Of a stretch of DNA of 23,617 nt, positions 1 through 6,758 are shown piece after piece. The notes under the pieces are model-generated. The model was not told the DNA's origin. It made no database searches and saw nothing but the letters and a program-made list of their open reading frames with translations. How positions within the stretch are numbered: the stretch's first letter is position 1; every line of letters begins with the position of its first letter. Source of the DNA: an uncultured Clostridium sp. Lineage in GTDB: Bacteria; Bacillota; Clostridia; TANB77; CAG-508. A program made the translations under genes and the position numbers. Where the stretch lies: the NCBI GenBank assembly GCA_946497905.1, contig CAMMMI010000016.1:1-23617 (forward strand), given 5' to 3'.

Positions 1-1993
1 GGATTTTGTCTGTTGGTAATTGTTTTATTTTTTGTTTTAGTTTTACTTCTTTTTCTGTTTCTATATTGTTGTTTATTCTTAGTTCTCCTTGGTCTTTAGT
101 TTCAATGGTATTTTTGGCTTCTAATTCTAATATGGCTTGTGTTATTGTTTTTTTACCTACAAAGTCTTTGAATTTTTTACTTTTTTCTTTAAAATATTCT
201 TCACTTCTATTTATAACTTGTTCTTCTACTTCTCTCATTTTTTTAAAGCTTTCGTTAGTTAATCCTAATAGATTATATAGTGCTAATTGTTCATCAAATG
301 TATCCGTTCCATACATTCCACATCCATCAGTCCCTTGCACACATTTTATTCCATTTTTTAAAAATGTTTTTATTGGGTGATTACTTAAGTCACTTATATT
401 ATTTAGTCTTACATTTGATGTTAGTTGGATTTCTATTATTATTCCTGTTTTCTTCATTAATTCTATTAGTTCTTTTCCTGATTTACTGTTTAAATCTTCT
501 GAGTATAATCCATGACCTATTCTTATTTGCGGAATTGATAATTCTTTTTTTGAATTTTTTAATTTATTATTATATTCTAATTCTTTTTGTGCTTCTATTA
601 CACATAAAATTGATTTTCTTACATTACCTTTAAAGCTATCATTTTCTCCAGCATGAATTCTTATTGTAAAATTGCTATCTTCTTCGTTTATATATTTTAC
701 TATTTCTGTAATTGTAGGTTGCAATTCTGAAATATCATTAATTTCTTCTCCTATAAAGTCGCTTCCTACTACATATGGATTTTTTGCAACTGCTTTTAAT
801 AAATTGATATTTTCCTTTAAATATGTACTACTTGTTTTTTGGTCTTTTATAATTGTTAGTGGTATTCTTCTTATTGCAAATAAAAATCTTATTTTTACTC
901 CTGTTTCTTCTTCTATTTTTGGAAAAATTGAATGTACTTCTTCTAATAATTTAGTTGCTCTTTCCCCATTTTTTGATAAATCTGTATCTGCAATTTCTAC
1001 ATATTTTATTCCTTGTTTTTTGTATTCTCTTGCAATCCATAAAAATTTATTTTGTCTTAATGTATTATTTTTGTATGGACTGTCTTCTTTTTTGTCATTT
1101 AACATTTGTAGTACCATTTGTTTTATATCATTTTCTGGAATATTATTTAATAATTCTTCTGTTAGTTTTATTTTTTCTTCTGAAACAATTCCTTTTGTAA
1201 ATACATATCTATAAATATTATAGCATTTTTCCAAATCTGTGAATACTGCTTGCCCATCTTTTAAAATGGCAAGACTAGCTCTTATTTTTTCTATATTATA
1301 TTGTGCATTTTCTTTATTATTTAGTATAAAATCTGCAAAATTTATAAAAGTGTTGTCATCTATTTTTCTTATTAAATATTTTCCTTGTAATTCAGAATAT
1401 CTGTATTCTTTTTCTACTTTTGTTCTTTGCTCATATATTTTTGCTTCTTGTTCTTGGCTTAATTTTAAATTTAATTTTTTTATGCAATATAAAGGATATT
1501 TTATTTGATTGCTTATTCCTAGTGCAATTAAACAGTCTGGTGATAAAATAGCATTCATATGTGTGTGTAAATCTGTTCTAAATTTTAGTTTTTTTAGTAT
1601 ATATGTTTTTACTATTGTTTTTTCTATTGGTAATTTATAGTTTTTTGTTTGAGACATTAGTGTTTTTGTTATTGCTGGTATTTTTGCTTTTATCTCTATT
1701 TTATTTTCATATATATTAGCTATTTTTATTCCACCTAATCTAAATATATATACTTCTTCATTGTCTCCATTTATACTTGCTGGAATAGTTCCTTTTATTA
1801 TTTTCATGTCATTTTCATCTTTTATTGTTTCTAAATTACATATCTTTGCTAAGTTTGTAATTAAATTCCCTGTGTTATGATTTGGAGTTCTTAATATATA
1901 TGTTATTTCATCTTGTTTTGATTTATATAATTCTACTATTATGTCTTTTTCTTTATCTAGATAAAATTTATTGAATAAAATTTCTCTTTCCAT
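1..1993 (-). CDS. Large adenosine deaminase-superfamily protein, 5' part (runs off left edge)
   Basis: An uninterrupted minus-strand frame of 664 codons starts at ATG 1993-1991, with GGAGGT (2007-2002) eight bases upstream, and is still open at the window edge. The metal-dependent deaminase motifs are visible in order: DLHTH (H143, H145), HAGEN (H447, E450), GHG (H494) and GTDG (D556). These correspond to the zinc ligands and catalytic residues of the adenosine/AMP deaminase TIM-barrel family, which hydrolytically deaminates purine nucleosides or nucleotides. It is unusual in size: about 140 residues precede the first HxH, and HxH to HAGE spans about 300 residues, against roughly 200 in compact adenosine deaminases. 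A lysine/glutamate-rich tail follows D556. The TDG in place of the usual TDD may alter chemistry or substrate. A standard nucleoside deaminase role is therefore not certain; AMP/ATP deaminase or a defence-type deaminase are alternatives. The C-terminus and downstream partners lie outside the window. Confidence 0.8.
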   Translation of the reverse strand, partial: MEREILFNKFYLDKEKDIIVELYKSKQDEITYILRTPNHNTGNLITNLAKICNLETIKDENDMKIIKGTIPASINGDNEEVYIFRLGGIKIANIYENKIEIKAKIPAITKTLMSQTKNYKLPIEKTIVKTYILKKLKFRTDLHTHMNAILSPDCLIALGISNQIKYPLYCIKKLNLKLSQEQEAKIYEQRTKVEKEYRYSELQGKYLIRKIDDNTFINFADFILNNKENAQYNIEKIRASLAILKDGQAVFTDLEKCYNIYRYVFTKGIVSEEKIKLTEELLNNIPENDIKQMVLQMLNDKKEDSPYKNNTLRQNKFLWIAREYKKQGIKYVEIADTDLSKNGERATKLLEEVHSIFPKIEEETGVKIRFLFAIRRIPLTIIKDQKTSSTYLKENINLLKAVAKNPYVVGSDFIGEEINDISELQPTITEIVKYINEEDSNFTIRIHAGENDSFKGNVRKSILCVIEAQKELEYNNKLKNSKKELSIPQIRIGHGLYSEDLNSKSGKELIELMKKTGIIIEIQLTSNVRLNNISDLSNHPIKTFLKNGIKCVQGTDGCGMYGTDTFDEQLALYNLLGLTNESFKKMREVEEQVINRSEEYFKEKSKKFKDFVGKKTITQAILELEAKNTIETKDQGELRINNNIETEKEVKLKQKIKQLPTDKI

Positions 1994-2025
1994 TACATTT
2001 TACCTCCAAGAAATAATTACTCATT

Positions 2026-2054
2026 ATTTTACCATAAAAAAAGAAAAAAATCAA
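2026..2054 (-). promoter_or_regulatory. Sigma-A promoter for the deaminase-like gene
   Basis: On the minus strand, TTGATT (2054-2049) and TAAAAT (2031-2026) are separated by exactly 17 bases. This places transcription start near 2019, about 25 bases before the ATG and just upstream of the GGAGGT site. The rest of the 1994-2211 divergent gap is AT-rich with no other clear element. Confidence 0.6.
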
Positions 2055-2211
2055 TATTTTATGTAAATCTTTTTTAGTATGTTATTTTTCCTCATATTAT
2101 TTTAAAGTTATAAGTAACATTAGTTCTTTATTTTCTTTTATTTTTTCAAATACACTACTATATTATCATATTATTTTTCCCTTTCCCATATATTTTAGTG
2201 AGGTGTTAATT

Positions 2212-3255
2212 TTGTTTATAAAATCTTTAAAGTTAAATATAAAATTAATCAGTTTTATTATTTCTATTTTATTAGTTATGATATTATCTATTGTAATATT
2301 TTATTCTTTTGCTGAGGATTCTGATAATGAAGAAACTTCTTCAGATAAAAAAGATTATATAAAATGGGTTGACTTTAATATTACATCAGAAGCTTTAAAA
2401 TTAACATCAAAATTAGATATTGATTCTCATAATAATAATTCTGAACTAAAATATAACTGGATTGAATTGCTTGCATATTTAGCTTCTCAAAATGGTGGTA
2501 ATTTTAAAAATTTTAAAAAATCTCAATTAGATGAATTGGTTAAAAGATTAGGAAATGGCGAAACTATGTCTGATATGACTAGTAATGTAAAATTTTATGA
2601 TTATTACTACGAAGCTTATTCAGCTGTCTTATCCGGATTTATTGGTAATTATTATATCGAAACATCAAATGAAAATGGAGAAAAAACTTTTGAAGAAAAA
2701 TATGGATTAAAAGCTTTTCTACCTATTGCTAAAAATTATAACTTTAGTCATTATGATGATTTTGGAAATTCTAGATCTTATGGTTTTAAAAGAGTTCATT
2801 TGGGAAATGACTTAATGGGAAGCATAGGAACTCCTATTATTGCTGTAGAATCAGGTATTATTGAACACTTGGGTTGGAATCAATATGGTGGATGGAGAAT
2901 TGGGATTAGAAGTTTTGATACAAAAAGATATTATTACTATGCCCATCTTAGAAAAAATCATCCATATGCAGAAGGTATAGAAGAAGGTATGACTGTAAAA
3001 GCTGGTGATGTGATTGGCTACCTTGGTATGACAGGTTATAGTGTTAAAGAAAATGTTAATAATATAAATGTACCTCATTTACACTTTGGTATGCAATTAA
3101 TTTTTGATGAATCTCAGGTTGATAGCCCAAATGAAATTTGGATTGATGTATATCAAATAATTGAATTTTTGAAACAGAATTGTTCAGAAGTTTATGTATC
3201 TAATGCAGAAACTAAGGATTATTCTAGAAAATTTGATATAATGGAAAATGAATAG
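2212..3255 (+). CDS. Membrane-anchored M23 family metallopeptidase (peptidoglycan hydrolase-like)
   Basis: The likely start is TTG 2212, because GAGGTG at 2200-2205 sits six bases upstream. The in-frame GTG at 2203 overlaps that ribosome binding site and is a poor start. The 347-residue product begins with a single hydrophobic segment (about residues 9-33), so it is a type II membrane protein or uncleaved signal anchor with an extracytoplasmic body. The C-terminal half is an M23/LytM domain with all ligands present: HxxxD (H196, D200), YAHL (H245) and the HLHF signature (H289, H291). These zinc endopeptidases cleave peptide cross-bridges in peptidoglycan or process envelope proteins. The region between the anchor and the M23 domain (about 40-165) is not recognised. 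The gene is convergent with an HtrA-like protease, and its TAG stop lies one base from a palindromic repeat. Confidence 0.85.
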   Translation: MFIKSLKLNIKLISFIISILLVMILSIVIFYSFAEDSDNEETSSDKKDYIKWVDFNITSEALKLTSKLDIDSHNNNSELKYNWIELLAYLASQNGGNFKNFKKSQLDELVKRLGNGETMSDMTSNVKFYDYYYEAYSAVLSGFIGNYYIETSNENGEKTFEEKYGLKAFLPIAKNYNFSHYDDFGNSRSYGFKRVHLGNDLMGSIGTPIIAVESGIIEHLGWNQYGGWRIGIRSFDTKRYYYYAHLRKNHPYAEGIEEGMTVKAGDVIGYLGMTGYSVKENVNNINVPHLHFGMQLIFDESQVDSPNEIWIDVYQIIEFLKQNCSEVYVSNAETKDYSRKFDIMENE

Positions 3256-3256
3256 T

Positions 3257-3363
3257 GTGCCAAAGGGGACGGGCTATTTTGGCAATTTTACTTATTTAAT
3301 TTTTTGTCAGAAGAAACAATCTATTTTTGCTAGATTGCCAAAATAGCCCGTCCCCTTTGGCAC
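3257..3363. repeat. REP-like GGGGACGGG palindrome between convergent genes
   Basis: Two perfect 30-bp arms, 3257-3286 and 3334-3363, are inverted around a 47-bp spacer. Each arm contains GTGCCAAAGGGGACGGGC followed by TATTTTGGCAAT. The left arm begins one base after the M23 gene's TAG. The right arm's last base is part of the opposing protease gene's TAG. The first 27 bases of the arm recur exactly at 23591-23617, and a close variant forms the 17179-17329 element. This marks a dispersed family rather than a plain terminator, although a transcript of it would fold into a long hairpin and could terminate transcription both ways. Confidence 0.85.
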
Positions 3364-4512
3364 TATTTCTTCCCTAAAATAATATTTATTTGTTTTTCGA
3401 TTTTTCCTCTCTTTATTTGTAATACTACTGCATCACTTGGCTTTTTGGTATAGATATATTTTCTTAAATCATTCATTGTATTTAATTCAACATTATCTAT
3501 ACTTGTAATAATATCTCCTTCTTTTAATTCTGTATTGTCTGCTGGTCCATTTTTTGTTATTTGTGCTACATATATTCCTTTATCAAAATTCACTTTTGAA
3601 TTTAAATTTATTGTTGCATTTAAATATGGAATTACTTCTTTGTCATATGCATATATTCCAATTGTTGCTTCTTGAAAACTTCCTGTATTTTTGAAGCTTT
3701 CAATGATTGGTTTTACTATATTTATTGGTATTGCAAATCCTATTCCCTCTGCTGAACTTATTTTTACTGTATTTATTCCTATTACATGACCATTAGGATA
3801 TATCAATGTTCCTCCACTGTTTCCGTGGATTTATTGTTGCATCTGTTTGAATTAGGTCTGACATATAAGATACTTTGTTTTCTTCTTCTAATTTTATGGT
3901 TCTATTTTTAGCACTAATAATACCTGATGTTACAGTTCTTCTGAATTCATATCCAATAGGATTTCCTATAGCATATACTGTCTCTCCTACTCTTATATTA
4001 TCTGAATTTCCTAAATTAACATATTCTAAATTTTGTGCATTTATTTTTGTTAATGATAAATCTAAATCTGAATCGCTCCAAACAACTGTCCCTTCATAAT
4101 TATTACCATTTTCTAATGTTATATAACATTTACTGTATTTACTTCCTGTTACATGCTCATTGCTTAATATATAACCATCATGGGTTACTATAAATCCTGT
4201 CCCTAAGCCTAATTCTGTTTCTGTACTTTTTGAAAATATACTACTTCCTGCATTTTTTAGTTTTGATATTCCTACTACTTTTCTTGTTGTTTCTTCTATT
4301 ATATCTGCTATTTTTTGGCTATTTTCTTCTTCACTTTCCACAGTTTGTTCATTTGTTGTGGATTGAAGTCTAGTTGTTTCGTAATTTGTTGCGTCTATTT
4401 CGATATTTTGATATGTTATGTATATATAAAACCCTGCAATCCATAATAGTATTGCAATTATTGCTGTAATAATTATTCTTTTTTTATAATTTTTTACTTT
4501 TTTCTTTTTCAA
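3363..4512 (-). pseudogene. HtrA/DegP-like serine protease (trypsin + PDZ), single-base frameshift
   Basis: The start is TTG 4512, with AGAGGTG (4526-4520) seven bases upstream. The first frame (239 residues) has a transmembrane anchor (about 12-33), an acidic/Gln-rich linker, and a trypsin-like domain with catalytic H120 (SNEHV) and D151 (DLDLSL). It then runs out of frame just after INP at residue 229 and stops at 3793. The second frame resumes with IYPNGHVIGIN and carries the rest of the protease domain plus a PDZ domain, ending at TAG 3365-3363. Removing one G at about 3825 restores PGNSGGTLIYPN, with catalytic S232, and gives a 382-residue protein, normal for membrane-anchored HtrA. These proteases handle misfolded envelope proteins. 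Everything else is intact, so this is either a very recent inactivation or a sequencing/assembly error. No slippery heptamer supports programmed frameshifting. Confidence 0.8.
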
Positions 4513-4519
4513 AATATAA

Positions 4520-4553
4520 CACCTCTAATTTAGTATTTACTAAAATTAGAGGT
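4520..4553 (-). promoter_or_regulatory. Hairpin sequestering the ribosome binding site of the HtrA-like gene
   Basis: In the minus-strand RNA, ACCTCTAATTT (4553-4543) pairs with AAATTAGAGGT (4531-4521). The stem continues across one bulged base to AGT/ACT with a four-base loop. The 3' arm contains the AGAGGT Shine-Dalgarno of the TTG start at 4512. A structure of 11 perfect, mostly A-U pairs over the ribosome binding site is what an RNA thermometer or translational switch would look like. No long U-tract follows, so a terminator is less likely. Confidence 0.5.
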
Positions 4554-4588
4554 TTAAACAATTAAAATTATTTATTTAAAGATTTTAT

Positions 4589-4615
4589 CAATTTTGGACG
4601 CGTCCCCAAATTGGT
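4589..4615. repeat. Compact GGGGACG palindrome (REP-family half-site pair)
   Basis: CAATTTTGGACG is followed directly by CGTCCCCAAATTG, a near-perfect head-to-head palindrome centred on GGACGCGTCC. The right half plus GT is the reverse complement of ACCAATTTGGGGACG, which also begins the repeat at 23516. It therefore looks like a short or collapsed member of the same dispersed family. Confidence 0.6.
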
Positions 4616-4640
4616 AAAAAAGAATTTAGGTTTCCCTAAA
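4616..4640 (-). terminator. Rho-independent terminator of the acyl-CoA ligase gene
   Basis: On the minus strand, TTTAGG (4640-4635), a GAAA loop and CCTAAA (4630-4625) are followed by TTCTTTTTT. The stem includes the TAG stop codon of the ligase gene itself. This separates its transcription from that of the HtrA-like gene downstream. Confidence 0.75.
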
Positions 4641-6354
4641 CTCTTTCTAATTCTGCATATCTTTTTACTTTTTGGGTTGTTGTTTTAGCAAATGGTTCTT
4701 TTGTTAAAGTTATATCTTTAATATGTTTAAATATTGGTAAGTTTTTATTTATTTCTTTTATTTTTTTCCATACTATATCTTTGTATTCTTTTTGTGTTTT
4801 TTCTCCTAGATATTGTTTTATCATGTCTTCATCATACACTATTTTTGCACATAACATTGTATCTGTTTTACTTTTTTCCCTAGAATATACTAAGCTTTCT
4901 ATTACATATGGAATTTTATTTATTAAGAATTCTATTTCTTGTGGATATACATTTTTTCCATTTTTTAATACTATTATATCTTTTTTTCTACCTGTTATAT
5001 ATAAAAATCCATCTTTGTCTATATATCCAAAATCACCTGTACTGAACCATCCATCTTTTAATGTTTCTTTTGTTACTTCTTCATTTTTATAATATCCAAG
5101 CATTATACTTGGTCCTTTTACAGCTAGTTCTCCAATTCCTTCATTGTTTGGATTTATAATTTTAGCTTCTAAGTTTGGTAAGATTAATCCTACTGATCCT
5201 GGTCTTTTTTCTTTGTCTGTTTCTGCTGATATAACTGGTGATGTTTCTGTTAGTCCATATCCTTGTACTAAATCTATTCCTAAGTTGTTATATCCTATTA
5301 TTGTATCTTTATTCATTGGTGCTGCACCATAAAATACTACTCTTAAGTTTCCACCAAAATTATCTAATACTTGTTTGAAGAAGATTTTCCTTAAATCTAT
5401 GTGGCATTTTAATAATGTATTTGATATTTTTGACATTGTATTTATTAATTTTGTTTTTCCTTTTTCTTCTATTGCATGTTGAATTTTTTTATACATTGTT
5501 TCTAATACTAGAGGAACTGCTACAAATACGGAAACTTTGTATTCAGCTAGATTTTTTTGAATATGTTTTAATCCATCGCAAAATGCTACTGCTGCTCCAC
5601 TGTATAGTCCATATAAAAATGTTATTGTGCATTCAAATGTATGGTGAATTGGTAAAAATGATAAAAGTGTGTCATTTGGATATATTTTTACAAATGTTGC
5701 TATTACTGATATATTTGAACATATATTTTTTTGTGATAGCATTACACCTTTGGGGAAGTTTGTTGTTCCTGATGTAAATAATAGTATTGAAATATCCTTA
5801 TTATTGATTTTTATATTTTCATATCTTGTATCTCCACTTTCTAAGAGTTTTTTTCCTTGTTTTAATATATTACTTAAATTTTCTATTTCATTATTATTTA
5901 TATCGTCAATACATATTAGTTTATCTACTTTATCATTTTCTTTCTTTATTTTTAACATTATATCTTCATATTTTTTGTCAAATATAATGGTTTCTGCTTC
6001 GCTTTGCTCTATTAATGTCCTTATTTCATTTTCTGGTAGAGCCTTGTCTAATGGTACAATTATCATATTCCCTGTTGTAACAGCTAGATAACTCATACAC
6101 CATTCATATCTGTTATTTCCTATTAGTATAACTTTTTTTCTTTCTTTTATTATTTCTAAAAGTCCTGTACTTAGTGCTTTTATATCTTGTATAAATTGCT
6201 TATATGTAATGTTTACATATTCTTCATCCGGAGTATTTGCATTTTTCTTGAATTTGTATGCTATATTATTAGAGTATTTTTGTTCTACCATTTTTAGCAT
6301 TTCTCTGTAGTCATTTACTTCTTGTGCTTTATGTACTTTTCTTGATTCTTTCAT
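4636..6354 (-). CDS. Long-chain fatty acid-CoA ligase-like AMP-forming synthetase
   Basis: The start is ATG 6354, with GGAGAG (6366-6361) six bases upstream; the product has 572 residues. It shows the complete adenylate-forming enzyme motif set: the phosphate loop LFTSGTTNFPKG (192-203), FLPIHHTFE (233-241, typical of acyl-CoA synthetases), GYGLTET (365-371), STGD (438-441), GRKKD (455-459), the NGKNVYPQEIE hinge region (465-475) and a C-terminal lysine in FAKTTTQKVKR. The family activates carboxylic acids to acyl-AMP and then to acyl-CoA in the cytoplasm. No carrier-protein or condensation domain is attached. It is divergent from the NRPS operon, whose first domain is a condensation domain positioned to accept an acyl starter. 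A role in supplying that acyl-CoA is plausible but inferred; general fatty acid activation for lipid metabolism is the alternative. Confidence 0.85.
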   Translation of the reverse strand: MKESRKVHKAQEVNDYREMLKMVEQKYSNNIAYKFKKNANTPDEEYVNITYKQFIQDIKALSTGLLEIIKERKKVILIGNNRYEWCMSYLAVTTGNMIIVPLDKALPENEIRTLIEQSEAETIIFDKKYEDIMLKIKKENDKVDKLICIDDINNNEIENLSNILKQGKKLLESGDTRYENIKINNKDISILLFTSGTTNFPKGVMLSQKNICSNISVIATFVKIYPNDTLLSFLPIHHTFECTITFLYGLYSGAAVAFCDGLKHIQKNLAEYKVSVFVAVPLVLETMYKKIQHAIEEKGKTKLINTMSKISNTLLKCHIDLRKIFFKQVLDNFGGNLRVVFYGAAPMNKDTIIGYNNLGIDLVQGYGLTETSPVISAETDKEKRPGSVGLILPNLEAKIINPNNEGIGELAVKGPSIMLGYYKNEEVTKETLKDGWFSTGDFGYIDKDGFLYITGRKKDIIVLKNGKNVYPQEIEFLINKIPYVIESLVYSREKSKTDTMLCAKIVYDEDMIKQYLGEKTQKEYKDIVWKKIKEINKNLPIFKHIKDITLTKEPFAKTTTQKVKRYAELERV

Positions 6355-6384
6355 ATGCTTCTCTCCTTTCTTTCTTATCCATAT

Positions 6385-6412
6385 TTTATATTATTTTTTT
6401 TCATTGTGTCAA
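6385..6412 (-). promoter_or_regulatory. Promoter of the acyl-CoA ligase gene
   Basis: On the minus strand, a perfect TTGACA -35 (6412-6407) is followed by TATAAA (6390-6385, 16-base spacer). TAAAAT (6388-6383, 18-base spacer) is an overlapping alternative -10. The -35 box ends four bases from the left end of the MITE-like element at 6416. Confidence 0.65.
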
Positions 6413-6415
6413 TAT

Positions 6416-6657
6416 TAAGTTACGATTCACAACTATATGGGACATAGTACATCAATAAATATAGTATTTTGAATGTGATTGGAGTAATTTTAGAAATTCT
6501 TTATTAATTTTTTGGGGAATGTTCACGTCGAGCGAAGCGAGGACTAAGTGAAAGGGACCCAAAAAATTAATTTAGAATTTTTTAAATTATGTATTGAACC
6601 GAAAAATACTATATTTATTGATGTACTATGTCCCATATAGTTGTGAATCGTAACTTA
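6416..6657. mobile_element. MITE-like element, 242 bp, perfect 55-bp terminal inverted repeats
   Basis: The ends 6416-6470 and 6603-6657 are exact reverse complements over 55 bases, starting TAAGTTACGATTCAC. A second, nested pair of 14-bp inverted repeats (ATTAATTTTTTGGG at 6503-6516, its complement at 6558-6571) lies inside. No reading frame of note occurs within, so it is non-autonomous. If the outer TA is the duplicated target, the element would fit an IS630/Tc1-mariner-type mobiliser; this is inference. It occupies the divergent promoter region between the acyl-CoA ligase and NRPS genes. A diverged 43-bp relative of its ends is at 20403-20445. Confidence 0.8.
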
Positions 6658-6687
6658 CATATTAAAAAACATTTTTTTACAAAAATA

Positions 6688-6716
6688 TTGAATTTTTTAA
6701 TAAGAACCGCTATAAT
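6688..6716 (+). promoter_or_regulatory. Promoter of the NRPS-kinase operon
   Basis: TTGAAT (6688-6693), a 17-base spacer and a perfect TATAAT (6711-6716) place transcription start near 6723, about 36 bases before the chosen ATG. The -35 box lies 30 bases beyond the right end of the MITE-like element, so any upstream operator may lie within or beyond that insertion. Confidence 0.7.
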
Positions 6717-6758
6717 GTTAATAGTTTTTTATGATTTTTTAAATTAAAGGTGAAAGAA

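Noticed and set aside
6..1508. Several plus-strand open frames of 80-180 codons over the left end.
   Set aside because: They lie opposite a single continuous minus-strand frame with deaminase motifs and a good ribosome binding site. Their products are low-complexity Phe/Leu/Ser-rich shadows without ribosome binding sites.
1..1993. Confident RADAR (RdrB) antiphage system call.
   Set aside because: Only the deaminase fold and large size are seen. No RdrA-like ATPase is in the window, and the adjacent visible gene is an M23 peptidase on the other strand.
2203..2211. GTG at 2203 as start of the M23 gene.
   Set aside because: It overlaps the GAGGTG ribosome binding site that is well spaced for the TTG at 2212.
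3257..3363. CRISPR array or ordinary terminator.
   Set aside because: There are no regularly spaced direct repeats. The arms recur elsewhere in the window and lack terminal T-runs, so a dispersed palindrome fits better.
3793..3830. Programmed ribosomal frameshifting in the HtrA-like gene.
   Set aside because: There is no slippery heptamer or run at the junction, and the shift falls in the catalytic motif, where frameshifting is not known for this family.
6416..6657. Insertion sequence with its own transposase.
   Set aside because: The interior between the inverted repeats is only about 130 bp and has no meaningful reading frame.
6750..6758. GTG at 6750 as start of the NRPS.
   Set aside because: The GTG is part of the AAGGTG ribosome binding site serving the ATG at 6759.
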